64,000 bases of DNA from Ichthyophthirius multifiliis (lineage: Eukaryota; Ciliophora; Oligohymenophorea; Hymenostomatida), in assembly GCF_000220395.1 (NCBI RefSeq), contig NW_004086375.1:46933-110932 (forward strand). Reading direction: 5' to 3'. Position numbers and translations under genes: made by a program. This document shows, piece by piece, positions 1 through 13,688 of this stretch. The notes under the pieces are model-generated. The model was not told the DNA's origin and did not search any database. It worked only from the letters and a program-made list of their open reading frames with translations. Positions within the stretch are counted from its first letter, which is position 1. Every line of letters begins with the position of its first letter.

Positions 1-3000
1 AATTTACTCTATTATGTATAGTTTATTTAAAATACGGGTCCTTCTGCTTTTCCTTTTCCTTAAAACTCATTTAAGTGTTCATTTTTCGTTCTGTTTTTTT
101 TTATGAGTTTTATTGTTTTTTTTATTCATTTTATTATAAATTATCCTCTTATAAAAATTCGAAGTCTTATTAATTTATAATAGGGGTTTATTCTTAAAAA
201 GTTTCTTTTTTGTTTTTTTAAGAATAATCAATGCAATTATGATTTTCATTTTGAAAGATAAAATTTAGCACATCAAAAAAATGCGAAAAATCTGCATTTT
301 ATGAATAAAAAAGTTATTTTATTTCTCTTCCAAATATATAAATTTAATAAGCGTCTTTTTAATTTTATTTAAAGACATTTTTTAAAATCTAGTTTATATA
401 ATTATTATATAAAACGGCATAAATTTAAGGCAAATTTAAAAAAGAAAATAAATTCTCATCTTTTTTTCCCAAAAAAAGCATTTTCATTAGTATTTTTTCC
501 AAAAACTCCTTCATGTTTTCATTATTTTTCTTTTCGAAAAATCTAAAATAGCTCCCACTTTCAAAAAGACATTCCAAAACTTATAAATACAGCATTAATT
601 TTTCATATTTTTCGATTTTGATGAATATTTTCTCAACAATTTTCTCACTTTTTCTCATATATTTTTCCCAATATTTTTCTAACAAATCTAAATTATGCTT
701 TTATATATAAACACTCACAAAAAACTAAACTATGAATTACTTGCAGTTTCCCAAGCTATCTTTTAACATAAAATCAACAAAAATTTTCCTATATTTCTTC
801 TCCTGAGTCATTATTTCAGACAAACATGGGTAATATATGAATAAATTTTACATTATTTAACCAAAAACATATTTATTCATTACTTTTGTATTTATATTTT
901 CCCAATTTAACTCATCATAATCTTACAAAAATTCTTTTTTTTGTTCATTTTTCGAGCAAATTTCATAAAGTTAATTAAATAGGCACTTCTCTTATTCCGT
1001 AAACTAATAAATATAATGAAATTTTCTCTAATAATCTGGCTTTAATTTACACTCTAACTTCTTTTTATTTCTTCTTTCAATTATACATATTTTCTTGAAC
1101 ACCTTGACTACATCTTTAGGACCTTTTGAACATAAATTCCTAAAAAAAATTTAATTCAGATAATAAATCTCGTATAAATATATATATTATATATATATAT
1201 AAATAGATATATATATATATAAATATATATACTTAAAATCTTATTAAAATTAACTTATATCAATATTATGATATAATAAAAATCTTTATTTAATCAAAAA
1301 ATATTTAATAGAAAATTCTAATGTATACAGATATAAATCCTTATGATTTAAAACTTCATAAATAATACTAAAAATCTACAAGCTTAAAGTCTATCTGAAA
1401 TTTTCATTTATCTAACAAATATATTTACAGATGAAAATTACTTTTTTTTCAATTAAAAGCTTAATAGAAATTTCTCTTTTAATTAAAATAAGCATTAGGG
1501 ATATATTTAATACTTTGTTAGCAACATTAAATAGAATATTGTTTATTTTTAAGTCATAAGATTTATTAAAAGTCTCAAAAAGTTTCAAAATAAACTCCAA
1601 AACACAAAAATAGTCTTCCACATCTTCATCTTCCTTAATGTTTTCTTAATTTAACATTCCAAATAATTAATTTGAAAGACTTAGACCTAAATTAGCTTTT
1701 TATTCATTTGAAAATCCCTAAAAAATACTCTCTTTAATTTAAAAAATATCATATTTAATTTCTTTAACATTATTATTATTTAGATACATAATTTTTATTT
1801 CTTTTTCGAAAAAAAACTTAAAAATTCATTTTTTTTCTAATAATAAAAGTCAAAATTTTTACCTAAAAAAATTTTCAAAGCACAATTATCATTTAATTTA
1901 TAATTTTTTCGAATTTCGATTAAAAAAGAATCCATAAATACCTCAGAAATTTCTTAATTTAGATATTATGATTAATTACTATTAACTTTTTAAAAAAGAA
2001 ACGGAAAAATATCATTACTTTCTCCCAATTTATTAATAACTCTTACAATTTCTACAGTATATGTTTTCATTTTTATCAATTATTAAGCATCCACATTTCC
2101 CTATATTTTAAGAAAATTAAAAATTTCCATAAAAATTAACTAAAAGCATTTCATTAAACTAGCCATTTTATTTTTAACATATTAAACACCTCCCTAAATA
2201 TCCTAAAAATAGTCCAAAACAACTCCCGTATCTTTAAAAATATCCAAAAAGCACTCAAATATAGAATCATCTTTTAAAAAAAAAAACTATTACGTTTTAT
2301 TATTTTCTCCAAAAGAAAATGCATTTTTGAAAATTTAATTTACAATTTTTAACTAAAAAGTATCCCAAAACATTAAATTATCGATTTTTTCTTATTTTAA
2401 ATATAAATAAGTATTACAAATTCTAACCGAATCTAAAAAAAGGAAAGAATCTTCATTTATTTTTAACTAACTTAATTTTGCATTAATATCTTTTTTATTT
2501 CCGCATTTATTTAAGTTCTAAAAAAATCGAATTTTTTTAAAAATGCTAATTTTGGCTTCATTCTTTTATTAAAAATTCATCTTTTACATTTCTTCCTTTA
2601 AATATATCTTTTTTAGTACTTTTTAATATCTTAAAAGTTCATTTTTCATTTAATTTGTTGTTTTTTCTAATATTTATTCATATTTTTCATCCAAAAAAAC
2701 ATTCAAATGTTATTTTTTATTAGAAAAATTTTACAAACAAATACATTTTTTCTATAAAAACGTAAAAAGTTCCTTTTTTTTATAAAAACTTAGCTTCTAA
2801 AATACCCCTTCATCTTCTAAAATTATATTTTTTCCACAAGAACTAAAAAAATCTCCATTATAAACTTAAAGTAAAAAACGAATTTCATTAACATCCTCTA
2901 TATCAATTCTACATAATTAAAACTATTCGAAAATATAAACAAAAATCTTACTAAAATTCAACTCTTCGATATTATTAGAACAAATAATTTCCATAAATCT

Positions 3001-5735
3001 TAAAAAACAACCCCTAACAGGATTCCCTTTCTAAAACCCTCCTAAAAATCCTCCTAAATTAAACAATATTTCGAAAATATCAATAATAAAAAACGAAAAT
3101 TCATCCGAAAATTCTTATACAATTTCTTTCTTTTCATTCTAATTTACCAAAAGTACATAAGAATCTATAAACCCTTTGAAATTATTTAACATAACTTAAT
3201 ATTTAGTACTTAAAATATACATATAAGCTTCAAAATGTTGTCTATTTTATATTTTTTTAAGACTTTTTTCCTCTTCTTCTAATTATTATTTTAATAAAAA
3301 TTTTATTTTTTCTTTATGTTTCATTATTTCTTTTCTAAAATAGTATTTTTGTCCTTCTAAGTTTAAAATTTATAAATTATTCACCTGATTTCCTTTCAAA
3401 AAATATTACTTTAGAAAATATTTAGCACAATATTCATATATCTATTCATTATAAAGACCAAAATTAATCTAAAAATGTGAAGATTTTGCAAAATACGTAA
3501 AAATATCAATCTAAAACTTATATTATTTATTCAAAAGAACCCCAATTTTTAATAAAAGATCTTAGTTTTCTCCCAAAAGCTTTATAAAATAACCCACAAA
3601 AGCAGTTTTTAAAGAGTCACTATTAATATCGAACATTACAACTAAAAAAAATGCCGAAAGTTCATTATTTTTATCCAAAATTTATTCTAAAAGTCCTTTA
3701 AAAAGTTCATTTTTCGATTCTTTTTCTATTAAAGCTTTCTTATTTTATTCCGTAATGGACTAAAAAAACATTTGTATTATTTTTTCTGTTATATAATAAT
3801 GAGAAGGCTTTATTTTTTATTCAAAAAAAATAACTTTTTCTAATAAAAAAAAAACGATTTTTCCAAAAGACACAATATTTTCTCTTTAAATGAAGGCGAA
3901 TTAAAAACCGCGAAAAATTCTTCAGTAAAATAAAAATAGTTTAAAAAATTAAACTTATAAAAAGGCAATTCGAAAATTTATTCCGAACAAATAAATTCAT
4001 TTAAAAAGTTTTCAAAATAAATCTCAATTTCCTCCTCTTTTATTAAAAACAAACTCTTATCTTTTTCTTTAATCATAATTTATTTAATTTAAATTAAAAA
4101 ATTCCACGTAAATCCAATACAAACATCTGTATGGCATCCATTTGGATAATACCATATACTTTACATTAAAAAAGGATTACTATTTTATTATAAATGATTT
4201 CTTATTACATAATTCTCGATTTTTAAATAATATTTCTTTCCTTTTTATGTTTATTCATTTAGCATATTTAACATTTAATTTTCAAAAAGTAAAATATCCC
4301 ATATTATTTACGGATTTTCAGGTGATTTCTTGATTATTTATTTCAATATTTTTACACAAAATATAGGAAGTTGAGACCTTGATAATACTGCAAAAGTATA
4401 TTCTTTCTTTAAATATGTTTAAAGTATTGTCTTTAAACATGACATACGACTTGTACTTTGAAAACTATAAGCTTTTCTATATACTAAATAAAAATAAAAC
4501 CTTTAAATGTCATTTTTTTGGTTTAAGTAAATCATTTTTAAATACAAAAAACACTCAAATATTTCCAAATATTTTTATTTTTCAATTATTTCATTATATT
4601 TTTAAATTGTTAATTTTTCTAAAAAATATTCCCATAAGCATTCATTTTAGCTTATTTTTTCTAACTCGAAAATATAAATTTCATTTTCTTCGCTTTTTTT
4701 TTATATTTTTAAATCACATTCTTGAATTTCTTCACTTTTTTTTTATATTTTTATACAATTTTCTCCTTATTTTTGTTATATTTTTATGTAATTTTCATTT
4801 TATTTTTTTTATATTTTTATATAATTTTCTCCTTCCTTTTTTTCTTCTTAAAAATTATTCTCTCCTTCTTATATTTTTATCAAATTTTCTGATTCTTTTT
4901 TTTCTTCTTAAAATAACTCTTCCTCTTGTTCTAAAACAGTTTAATAAAAACCTCCATAAAGTTAATTTTTGACTAGTTTGATTTTTTTATAATAAATAGG
5001 ATTAATATAAGTATCAATTTAATTTTTTTAAATAAGGTGTTGACTACTATTAATTACTTAAATAAGATGAGTAAAGATAAAAAATCCACTTTAAAACTAT
5101 TCATATAAATCAGAATTATAAATATTCCATTTTAAATGATTTTTAATATTCTCATCGAATCTACATTCTAATAAAATTTAAAAAATTCTATAGCAAATCT
5201 GCCAATCATCTGCAAATACAAAAACACTTAAAATCGAAAAATATTCAGGAATTTTCTCTTACCATAAAAAAATAAAATAATTATAGTAACATATGTGTAT
5301 TTTATATCGTTTTATTACAAATAATAATAAATTTAGCATTTTTAATATCCTTGAGTTTATTTTACTTTTATCTTAATTTCTTTATTTTATTGATAATATA
5401 TATTTAACACTTTCTTTTTTCCAAAGTTCTTCCAATTTTTCTTAAAATAAAATACTTAATCCTATATCTTATATTTTTTAGATTTTAAATATATTTTTAT
5501 CATAAAATAAGCTTAATTAATCTATACTATCATCATTATCAGTATTTATATTCGATAGTTCGTCTAGCTCTTATTCAATTTTTAATGTCGTCTTTATTAT
5601 ATTATTATTTATTTTATTTTATATATAAATTACCTATTCAAAAACGTATGATTTTCTACATTATTCTTTTAAAATATCTCTATGTAAATGAATTTAATAT
5701 TTTGGTTCTTTAAGAAAAGATTAACTATTTTACAT
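1..5735 (-). CDS. Giant helical protein of unknown function, 3' end beyond the window
   Basis: Not recognised. With TAA/TAG read as Gln the minus strand is open almost throughout, from an ATG at 5735 to the left edge, giving well over 1500 residues without a TGA in the chosen frames. The protein is rich in Leu/Phe/Ile/Lys helices and could be a HEAT/armadillo-like solenoid (inference only). Around 4770-4900 there is a tandem peptide repeat of the type ENYIKIQKK. One clear intron lies at about 1142-1441, with a TTTTTTTAG acceptor and a very AT-rich body. The frame shifts by one base at three homopolymer-rich places (near 4820, 3850 and 1810), which looks like sequencing or assembly indels. The start was chosen because upstream DNA becomes pure AT spacer. 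It could in principle be two adjacent genes. Confidence 0.72.
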
Positions 5736-7842
5736 TTTATTTTAATTTTATTTAATTTAAAAATAATAATAATAAATATTATTATAAAAAAAAAAAATAT
5801 ATATAAAAATAAAATTGATTTTTTTTTATATATTTTTTTTTTATAAAAATGATTCTTTTTTTATTAAAAAAATTAAATATATATATGATAAATAATTTTA
5901 TTTTATATATAAGAATTTATTTTAATTTAATTTATAAATAATTATGTTAAATGAAATTATAATACTATATATCTAAACATTTATATATTAATATTTAATT
6001 ATTAGTAAAAAATGAAATAATTCATTTGAAATAAATTTTAAAAATATTTACTAATCAAACGAATAAATATATAAAAAAAAATTAATTTTTGTTTTTGTAT
6101 TTTAATAAAGAAAAACAAATATATATTTAAAAGCGTATAATAATAAAATATAAATAATTTTGAAGAAAAATTAAAAAAAATTTTTTTTTTTTAATTAAAT
6201 AATTATTGAAAAAATAAATAAATAGAATAATATAATTAGAAATATATAAAAATAAAAAAAAAAAAATACAAAATATTTATAATATTATTTAATTTAGATT
6301 ATTAAATTATTTTTATATATATTATTTAAGAAATAATTAAAATTAGAAAAAATAAGTAAATAGATGTATTATAAAGTCATAATTTAAATATAATAAAAAA
6401 AAATATATTATAAATAAATATATATAAATATATATAATTTAAATATATATATATTGTGTTTTCCATTTATATTTTATTTTTACATATAATAAATTATTAA
6501 CGAATTATATTGTTATAAATACAAATTAATATTAAATAAGCAAGAATTATAACTCATTTAAATCTTTTTTACTAATAAAATATCTTTTAAAAAAATAATA
6601 CATAATAATTTTATCAATAATTTCTTTTTAATACTTTTTATTATTTTTTTTAATATAATTTATATAGTAAATATATGTTATTACATTATACAATAAATTT
6701 ATAAATTTTTTATAGATAATTTACATGCTTTTATTTTCATTTTTAATAATTTTTTATAAATTAATCATAAATAGTAAAATATGTTTATAACAAAAGCAAA
6801 TATAATTTTTTATTTTAATGTTTTTATTTAAAAAAAAATAAAATCAAATTAAAAAAAAATATAGTAATAATGAAAAACATTTTAAATTGTTAAAAATCTC
6901 TTGTTTTTCTCATTTTATTTAAATAAAAAATAAATATTTGTTAATTAATTTTAATTACTTTAATTAACAAAATTAAAAAAAGTTAAATCTTAAGATTTTT
7001 AATAATATTTTCGAAAAATTATTTACTTTTTCAAATTGTTAAACATGAGATTTATAGTAACAATTTGTAAGTAAAAATAGTATTACTTTATTCTGTTTTA
7101 TGTAAAAATAAAGTTTATCTATATTAATAGATAATATTTTAACTAAAAAATTACATTATAAATATATGGAAATAATTTTTTTAAGTATTATATTATTTTT
7201 ATAAAAATAAAATATTATCAAATAGAAATGTTTAAAATAATTTCTAAAAATATTTAAAAAAAATTAATATATGTTATAAATAAATTTAAAAATAGTAATG
7301 AAAGAATATAAATATATATTAAATATTTATTTAAATTAAATTATTTTAAGTTTAATATATTTAAACAAAATAAATATAAATTAAATTATTAATGATAAAA
7401 TCGATTATTTTTTTTAAAAAAATAATAAACATTAAGTAATATTAAATAATATTCTTTATTTATTTTATAAAACAAGTAAGAAAAATGAATTATTATTTAA
7501 AAACTGTGTATTAATTAAAAATTTATTATAGGTTTAGAAAAAATATATTTAAACAAACTAATAATAATAAATAATATATTTAAAAATATTTATAATATTT
7601 TTTATAAATTAATATGTTAAATAAAATAAAAGAACTATCTATTATAAGCCTTAATATTTATAAAATTAAATAATATAATTTTAAAAAAACCTAGAGAAAA
7701 TATTAAAATATTTATCTAAATGAAATGTTTTTAATATAAATGAAAATTTAATTATTATATTTTTTAAATAATTATTATAATTAATTAAATAATTTTAAAA
7801 TAATCAAAATTAAATTTATTATTTAAAAACATAATATAATTT
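5736..7842. other. Gene-free AT-rich spacer
   Basis: Almost pure A/T with many short A and T runs. I see no coding pattern on either strand under the ciliate code and no RNA gene. A short TTGTTAATT/AATTAACAA inverted repeat near 6938-6971 is expected by chance at this composition. Confidence 0.7.
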
Positions 7843-10000
7843 TCATTAAAATGTACTACTATTAATTAAATTATTATCTTATATTTTTTTAAATGATCCA
7901 TTATGCATATTAAAATTATTTTATAATAAATTCTAATAATTATTACTTAAATTGCTTAATCTATTATCTGTAACAGAGATTTAAGGCGAAAAATTAGAAG
8001 AAAAATCTTCAATATCTTTTTTTATTTCCTACTTTGTGTATTTTTATATTTTTTCAATTAAATTATCAAATAAAAATTTTGAATTTTCTAATTTTTAAAT
8101 TTCATTCACAGTAAAATTTGGGAATACTAAAGATAGTTATTATTAATTTTTTAATTTTTCTTTTTTATTTAGATATTATTATTAAAATAAAAATATTTTT
8201 TTTACATTTTATTTAATATTTATTCGTAGATTTTTCTATTTATTATATTTTAGAAGTATATGAATCTTAATATTTTGTTGGAGTAAGAAAATAATCGTTT
8301 TTTTATTCATATTTTACGTCACATATTTTCTTTGTTTCTTCAAAATAAATTAAATATAATTTTAATAAAATAAATTACACTATCCTTTATTACTATTGAC
8401 ACAAACTTATAAATATTTTCTATCAGGTGTAATAAAATTTCCAATCTTTTTATTTTATTTTAATTATTTACATTCGTTTTATTATTTATTTTTCTCATTT
8501 TCTGCATGATTTTTTTAAATTTCGACTTTCTTATTATCTAAAACAGAAACTGTAGTACTAACATTAACCTCATTAAGATTTTAACTATTTTTTTATTTCT
8601 TTTTGATATTTTCTCCTTCACCTTAATTATTCATCATTTTAAGTTTTCTTTTTATTGTTGAATTCCAATGATTTTTTATAGCATTATCTGTTCTTCCTGG
8701 TAAATATTTAGTAATAAGAGCCCATTTGTTTCCATATCTATAAAAAGCCAAAAAAAAAACAAAAATAATAATATGTTAAATATAAAAAATATAAAAATGT
8801 AAATTAATATTTAAATATATAAAAAATATAAATATTTATTATNNNNNNNNNNNNNNNNNNNNNNNNNNNNNNNNNNNNNNNNNNNNNNNNNNNNNNNNNN
8901 NNNNNNNNNNNNNNNNNNNNNNNNNNNNNNNNNNNNNNNNNNNNNNNNNNNNNNNNNNNNNNNNNNNNNNNNNNNNNNNNNNNNNNNNNNNNNNNNNNNN
9001 NNNNNNNNNNNNNNNNNNNNNNNNNNNNNNNNNNNNNNNNNNNNNNNNNNNNNNNNNNNNNNNNNNNNNNNNNNNNNNNNNNNNNNNNNNNNNNNNNNNN
9101 NNNNNNNNNNNNNNNNNNNNNNNNNNNTGTAAACATTAGACATCTGTTCTATCTTTGAAATAACTAGCTATTTTTTTCCAACTTTTTGCCCCATGTTATT
9201 CTACTAATTATTTTAAAAGATCATCTTCTTATTTATTCCACCATCTTTTTACAGTGTTTTAATTTGATTATGTTAAATGATTTTCATCTTCATTACTTTC
9301 TTCACTAATAGATTATTCATCTTCTTCTACTCCTTATTCTTCTATATGATTTTATTATTCGCTTTAATTTTTGGAAAATTCTACTTAAGATGCATTTTCT
9401 ATTTCCTATATTTAATTTTATTAATATTATTTTTTTTTATATTATATTTTTTTGTGAAAATAATTTTTTTTTTTTATTGTAAATAATTTTTTTAAAAAAA
9501 TTTTATTTAGAGTGAATTTTTTTAATTATTTTTTTCTATATTCGTATTTTATATTTTTTTATTTTAATTATTTTTTATTTATTTCTTTTATTTACCTTTT
9601 CTTATTTTTTATCTTAAGGTTAATTATTTGTTAATGCTAAAATGAGTTATTAAATTAAAAAATTATTTTAATAAAAGTTCTATTAATTTAAGTTTTGTTA
9701 AAAACCATCATTAAATTCTGAATTATTTTTTATATTTTATAATTCTATATTTAATGAATTTATACTATCTAAGCTTTTTTCATATTTATTTTATTATTTT
9801 TATTCTTATTTTTATTATCCTTATAACTATTGCTAGATATTTATTTTTTGGAAAACTTTTTCTTCTTTAATTTACTATTTTTCAGTCAAAGCTTCCATAT
9901 TGCATTCTTTAGAATTCCCTAAAAAAAAATTATCTTATGTGTCCATTTAGTTCTATATTAAAATTGTTTAATTTTGCTTTTTATTATTCTAATTTATCAT
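7843..10000 (-). CDS. R1R2R3-type Myb DNA-binding protein, interrupted by an assembly gap
   Basis: The Q-rich N-terminus (MINQNNKKQNQTILIQNQMD) is followed by an intron at 9595-9406 and an acidic stretch. A first Myb repeat comes next (RWWNKQEDDLLKQLVEQHGA, then [18 protein letters not shown]) and runs into the N gap just where repeat 2 should begin. Past the gap, an exon starting at 8737 gives the end of repeat 3: [20 protein letters not shown] followed by [10 protein letters not shown]. Repeat 2 and the start of repeat 3 therefore lie in the gap. The tail is K/N/Q-rich with one more intron (8205-8127, 79 nt), ending at a TGA at 7845-7843. Family knowledge: three-repeat Mybs are nuclear transcription factors, often cell-cycle linked. 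An alternative start is the in-frame ATG at about 9943. Confidence 0.85.
8843..9127. other. Assembly gap (285 N)
   Basis: An unbroken run of N. It falls inside the Myb gene between the end of repeat 1 and the intron before the repeat 3 exon, so it must hide repeat 2. Any reading frame through it is meaningless. Confidence 0.99.
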
Positions 10001-10894
10001 AAAATTATTATTTATTTGTATGAAAGCCTTATTTTTTTTTTATTATTTTTTTTTTCTTTTATACGTTTGTTTCTGTTTTCCTTTATTTAAAATATATTTT
10101 ATGTATATAAATAATCAATTTGTTTTTTTTATTTTATAATTTTTTTTTAAGGCAAAAATTATTTAGTTTTATTATATATATTGATATATTTTTTTAAAAA
10201 AAGAAATTATATAATTTTTTTTCATATTAAAAATAAAAGGAAATTATATAAAAAAAAGATTAAATTATTTTATTTTGATTTTTAGAAAAAAACTTAATTT
10301 TATTAAAAAAAGTGTGTGTAATTTTTTTTTCAAAAAAAATATCTTTTACATATAATTAAATTTTAATATTTAATAATTTTTAATTAAATAATGAAATTCA
10401 TTTCAAATATAAGATTAATAATTACATAATTATAAATATATAAAGATATATATATAACTTAATTTTTAAAAATAATAAAATTAAATTGATTAATTACATA
10501 TGAAATTATTTTGTTTATATTTTAGAAACATTTATTACTATTGTATTTTAATATTTATTAAATTTAAAAACATATTTTTAACATATAAAATATCTTTTAT
10601 AATTACCTTTTAAATATAAATATAAAATTTAATTGTTTTTTTATTAATATAAAAAAATATTTAATTAATTTAAACAATTATTTTTAAATATTAACTAAAT
10701 AAATATTTTAAAATTGTTTTAATTATAAATTACATAAAACAAAAAAATTCTTATAAAAATTTTTAAATATTATTTATATAATTATTTATATTTTTTTATT
10801 TTTTTAAATAATATTTAACTTTAAATTTAAATTTTAAAAATATATATCATCTTAATTTTTATGTATTTTCGCTTTTCAAGAAAAAATAGATATA
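10001..10894. other. AT-rich spacer
   Basis: Spacer between the Myb gene and the next minus-strand gene. Only A/T runs and no coding signature. It may hold the Myb promoter, but no motif can be named. Confidence 0.6.
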
Positions 10895-12583
10895 TCAACT
10901 ATTATGAAAGGTTAATACCTATAACTTCATAATAAATATATAGTATACTAATAACAAAAAATACATATATATAGAAGAATAAAACAAAACAATATATTAT
11001 TATATATATAATAATAATAATAATCTTTTGATATATTGAGAGAAAACTATAACAATACTATCTTCAATTTTAATTCTAGTATTATAACTTTCATTTTTTT
11101 TAGTTCTTTAGTTGCTTCTTATGTCTATAATTTATTAATCTGGGTCATCAATATCATATCCTTATCTGGTATCATTAATAAATATTTTTATTATTCCATT
11201 TTAAATCTAATAAAAGCTATTTTTTTATTTGTGATTAATTAATATTTAGAGCAGAGCCGTAATATTTATTATAATAATTAACATATTATTAAATATTTTT
11301 TGATTCTTTGATATTTATATCTATTTACTTATTTTCTATTATTTATTATTTTTTATCTTCAGTAATTATTTTAATTAAATGTATCTATTATTTAAACTTC
11401 TTTCACTGTATTTTGATTCAGATACCTTATCTTTAGTATTTTTTTTTTTATTATTGTACAATTTTTTTAGTATTAGTCTTCCATTTTAATTTATTTGAAT
11501 TCAAAGTATTTTTTGTTTTTAACTAATTAATTATTAAATTATATTTTCATATAATTATTGTATTGGTTTTATCAATTTAATTAATTATTAATATTTTTAT
11601 AATTAATTCTAGCTATATTATATAATTATTAAATTTATTTTTCTATCTATTATAGAATTTGAATGAATATTTAAATATAATTATTAGTGAATTTGTGTCT
11701 ATTTATTATTTCATATATCCATAGTTATATGATTCATCCATTTATTATATTCTGTATTCATTCTATTATTATAATCATTGGATTTAGTAGTTTAATTTAA
11801 CCTTATTTTACTTATTACAATTTTTTTGTATAGTAGATTTTTAACTTTCATATATATTATCTTTAATATTTTAATATATTCTAGAATTAATTATTGATCA
11901 TCACTGCCTTTTCACTAAATTTTTTTAATTAATATTAGAAGATTCTAGTAAACTCTATTCTTAATTTTTAAATACATATTATTATTTTAATTTAATATAG
12001 TAATTTATTAATAATTATTTTTTAACTTATCTTATATTTTAATTAATTAAATTTATCTTACTACGTATAATTATTAATATTTTAAATAAAGGAAAGTCTT
12101 TTTTTTTTTTTCCTCATTATTATTTTCAATATTGTCACTATTTTTATTCATTATAAATTTTAATTTCATCTTTAGTTATCAATTTTATTATTATTAATTT
12201 TTTTTTAGTATTTTTAAATCTAAATAGCATCATCTCTAAGAGATTGTTTTATATATTTTTTTAACTATTTTATTATATTGTTTCTATTTTCTTCAACCTA
12301 GATATTTTTTTAAGCCTTATTTTTAACATCATCAAGATAATTATTTATGCTTTTTTTTTAGTTTAAGTTACTTATCAGAAAAAAAATGCATATATTGTTA
12401 TAGTAGTTTTTACATTTATTATCATTATAGAGTCTTTGACCTACTTTTTAGGATGAGAGTAAGAAACTTATTTTTATTAAGATTAATTTATATTTTTATA
12501 AGAGGAATTCTATTTATTAGATTAACTTGAGTAGTTATTTTATTTTTTAGCGACGAATTAATATCTATATAATTAAAATTCAT
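10895..12583 (-). CDS. Low-complexity N/K/Q-rich protein, exon structure unresolved
   Basis: Not recognised. The minus strand has an ATG at 12583 (MNFNYIDINSSLKNKITTQV...). Open stretches in ciliate code follow through to a TGA near 10895, for example SNLNQKKSINNYLDDVKNK, KDKVSESKYSERSLNNRY and DTRQGYDIDDPDQQIIDIRS. These look like real protein, with acidic and polar residues kept, rather than random AT sequence. The frame changes several times; some changes have plausible GT..AG introns and others may be homopolymer errors. No domain is visible. A decayed gene cannot be excluded. Confidence 0.45.
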
Positions 12584-12942
12584 TTTTTTCTGTTTTATAG
12601 AGATTCTTTTTATATAATTTAGTTAGGATTTTAGAAATTTCGTCTCATTTTTATTTTTTCACCTTCTTTTTATATAATTTAATTGTAATTTTATAATAAA
12701 AAAATAAGATTTTGTCAAAGAATATCTTTTATTTTATTTTTATAAAAAAAATAACTGACAAATAATTTTGTTTTAAATAATAATCAATATAAATTATATT
12801 CTTTTTAAATTAAATTTATAATTAAAATTTATTAAAAATTTGCAAAATATTAATATACTTTAATAGAAAATATAATTTTTAAAAATATATTTTTACAAAA
12901 TCAAAAATTATTTAAAAATAAATGTTAATAAATATCAAAATA

Positions 12943-13667
12943 TCATTCTTTATTTTCAAAATCATCGACATATTCATTATCACTTCTAAATAATAATAAA
13001 ATAAAACAAATAATAATATATAAAAATAAAATAAAAAAATACTCTTATTTTAAATCTTATTTCTAATATTCAACCTCTTTAAAATTTTCTTTATTTTTCT
13101 CTTTTTCATCAAAATCATAGCTCTCTTCATATTCCTTTTCTTCAATAATTCCATTAGTTTTTTTCTAATTTTTTTAACTATGTATAAATGTATTAAATAA
13201 ATCTTAAATTTTTAAAAAGTTAAGATTTTCACTACTTTATAAATACATAACTAAAATAAGGAAATCCATACATTCTAAAGGTAAAATTATATCTAATTAT
13301 TAAAATGCTTAATCTATATCTTAGAAATTTATGTGTATTTTATCTTAAGATAAACTTAATAATGTCTATTTTATACTTTCTCCTCTTGTTTTAATTAATA
13401 CAGCTATCTAATCTTAAATTTAAGTCTAATTCTATTCTATTTTTTATAAATCATATTCCTAAACGATACTTAATAATGCTTCTTTAATTATTTCTACATT
13501 ACATGTTTTTTCTTCTAAATTATTATAAGTATATTGTTCAGAAGTAAGATCTGCCTCTACAAAGAAACGAGCTAAAATATCTAAACTTTAAAGGTTTTAC
13601 AAATTGAATGGTTCACTAATTATATAATAATCTTAAAATAAAAAAAAAAAATACTTTCTTAAAACAT
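12943..13667 (-). CDS. Small acidic protein, 214 aa, two introns
   Basis: Starts MFQENYYIISEPFNLQNL and ends SDNEYVDDFENKE before a TGA at 12945-12943. Two introns, 13654-13632 (23 nt, GTATTT..TTTAAG) and 13042-12986 (57 nt), bring the exons to 645 nt, an exact multiple of three. The middle is helical (AFQQLDIILPLECMDFLILV) and faintly recalls a degenerate EF-hand pair without Ca-binding loops. The C-terminus is strongly acidic. Function unknown. The neighbouring coiled-coil gene ends just upstream on the same strand. Confidence 0.65.
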
Positions 13668-13688
13668 CTTAAATTTATTAATAATTCA

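Noticed and set aside
1142-1441. TATATA-rich block taken as a promoter
   Set aside because: It lies inside the giant gene and is bounded by intron-like GT and AG ends in minus orientation.
4142-4972. Two plus-strand open frames (63 and 197 residues), Phe/Leu/Ile-rich
   Set aside because: They mirror the Lys/Glu-rich minus-strand giant gene; composition is that of an antisense shadow.
6938-6971. TTGTTAATT/AATTAACAA inverted repeat
   Set aside because: All but two bases are A/T; such palindromes are expected by chance in this spacer.
8804-9143. Two 110-residue frames made mostly of X
   Set aside because: They are artefacts of reading through the N gap.
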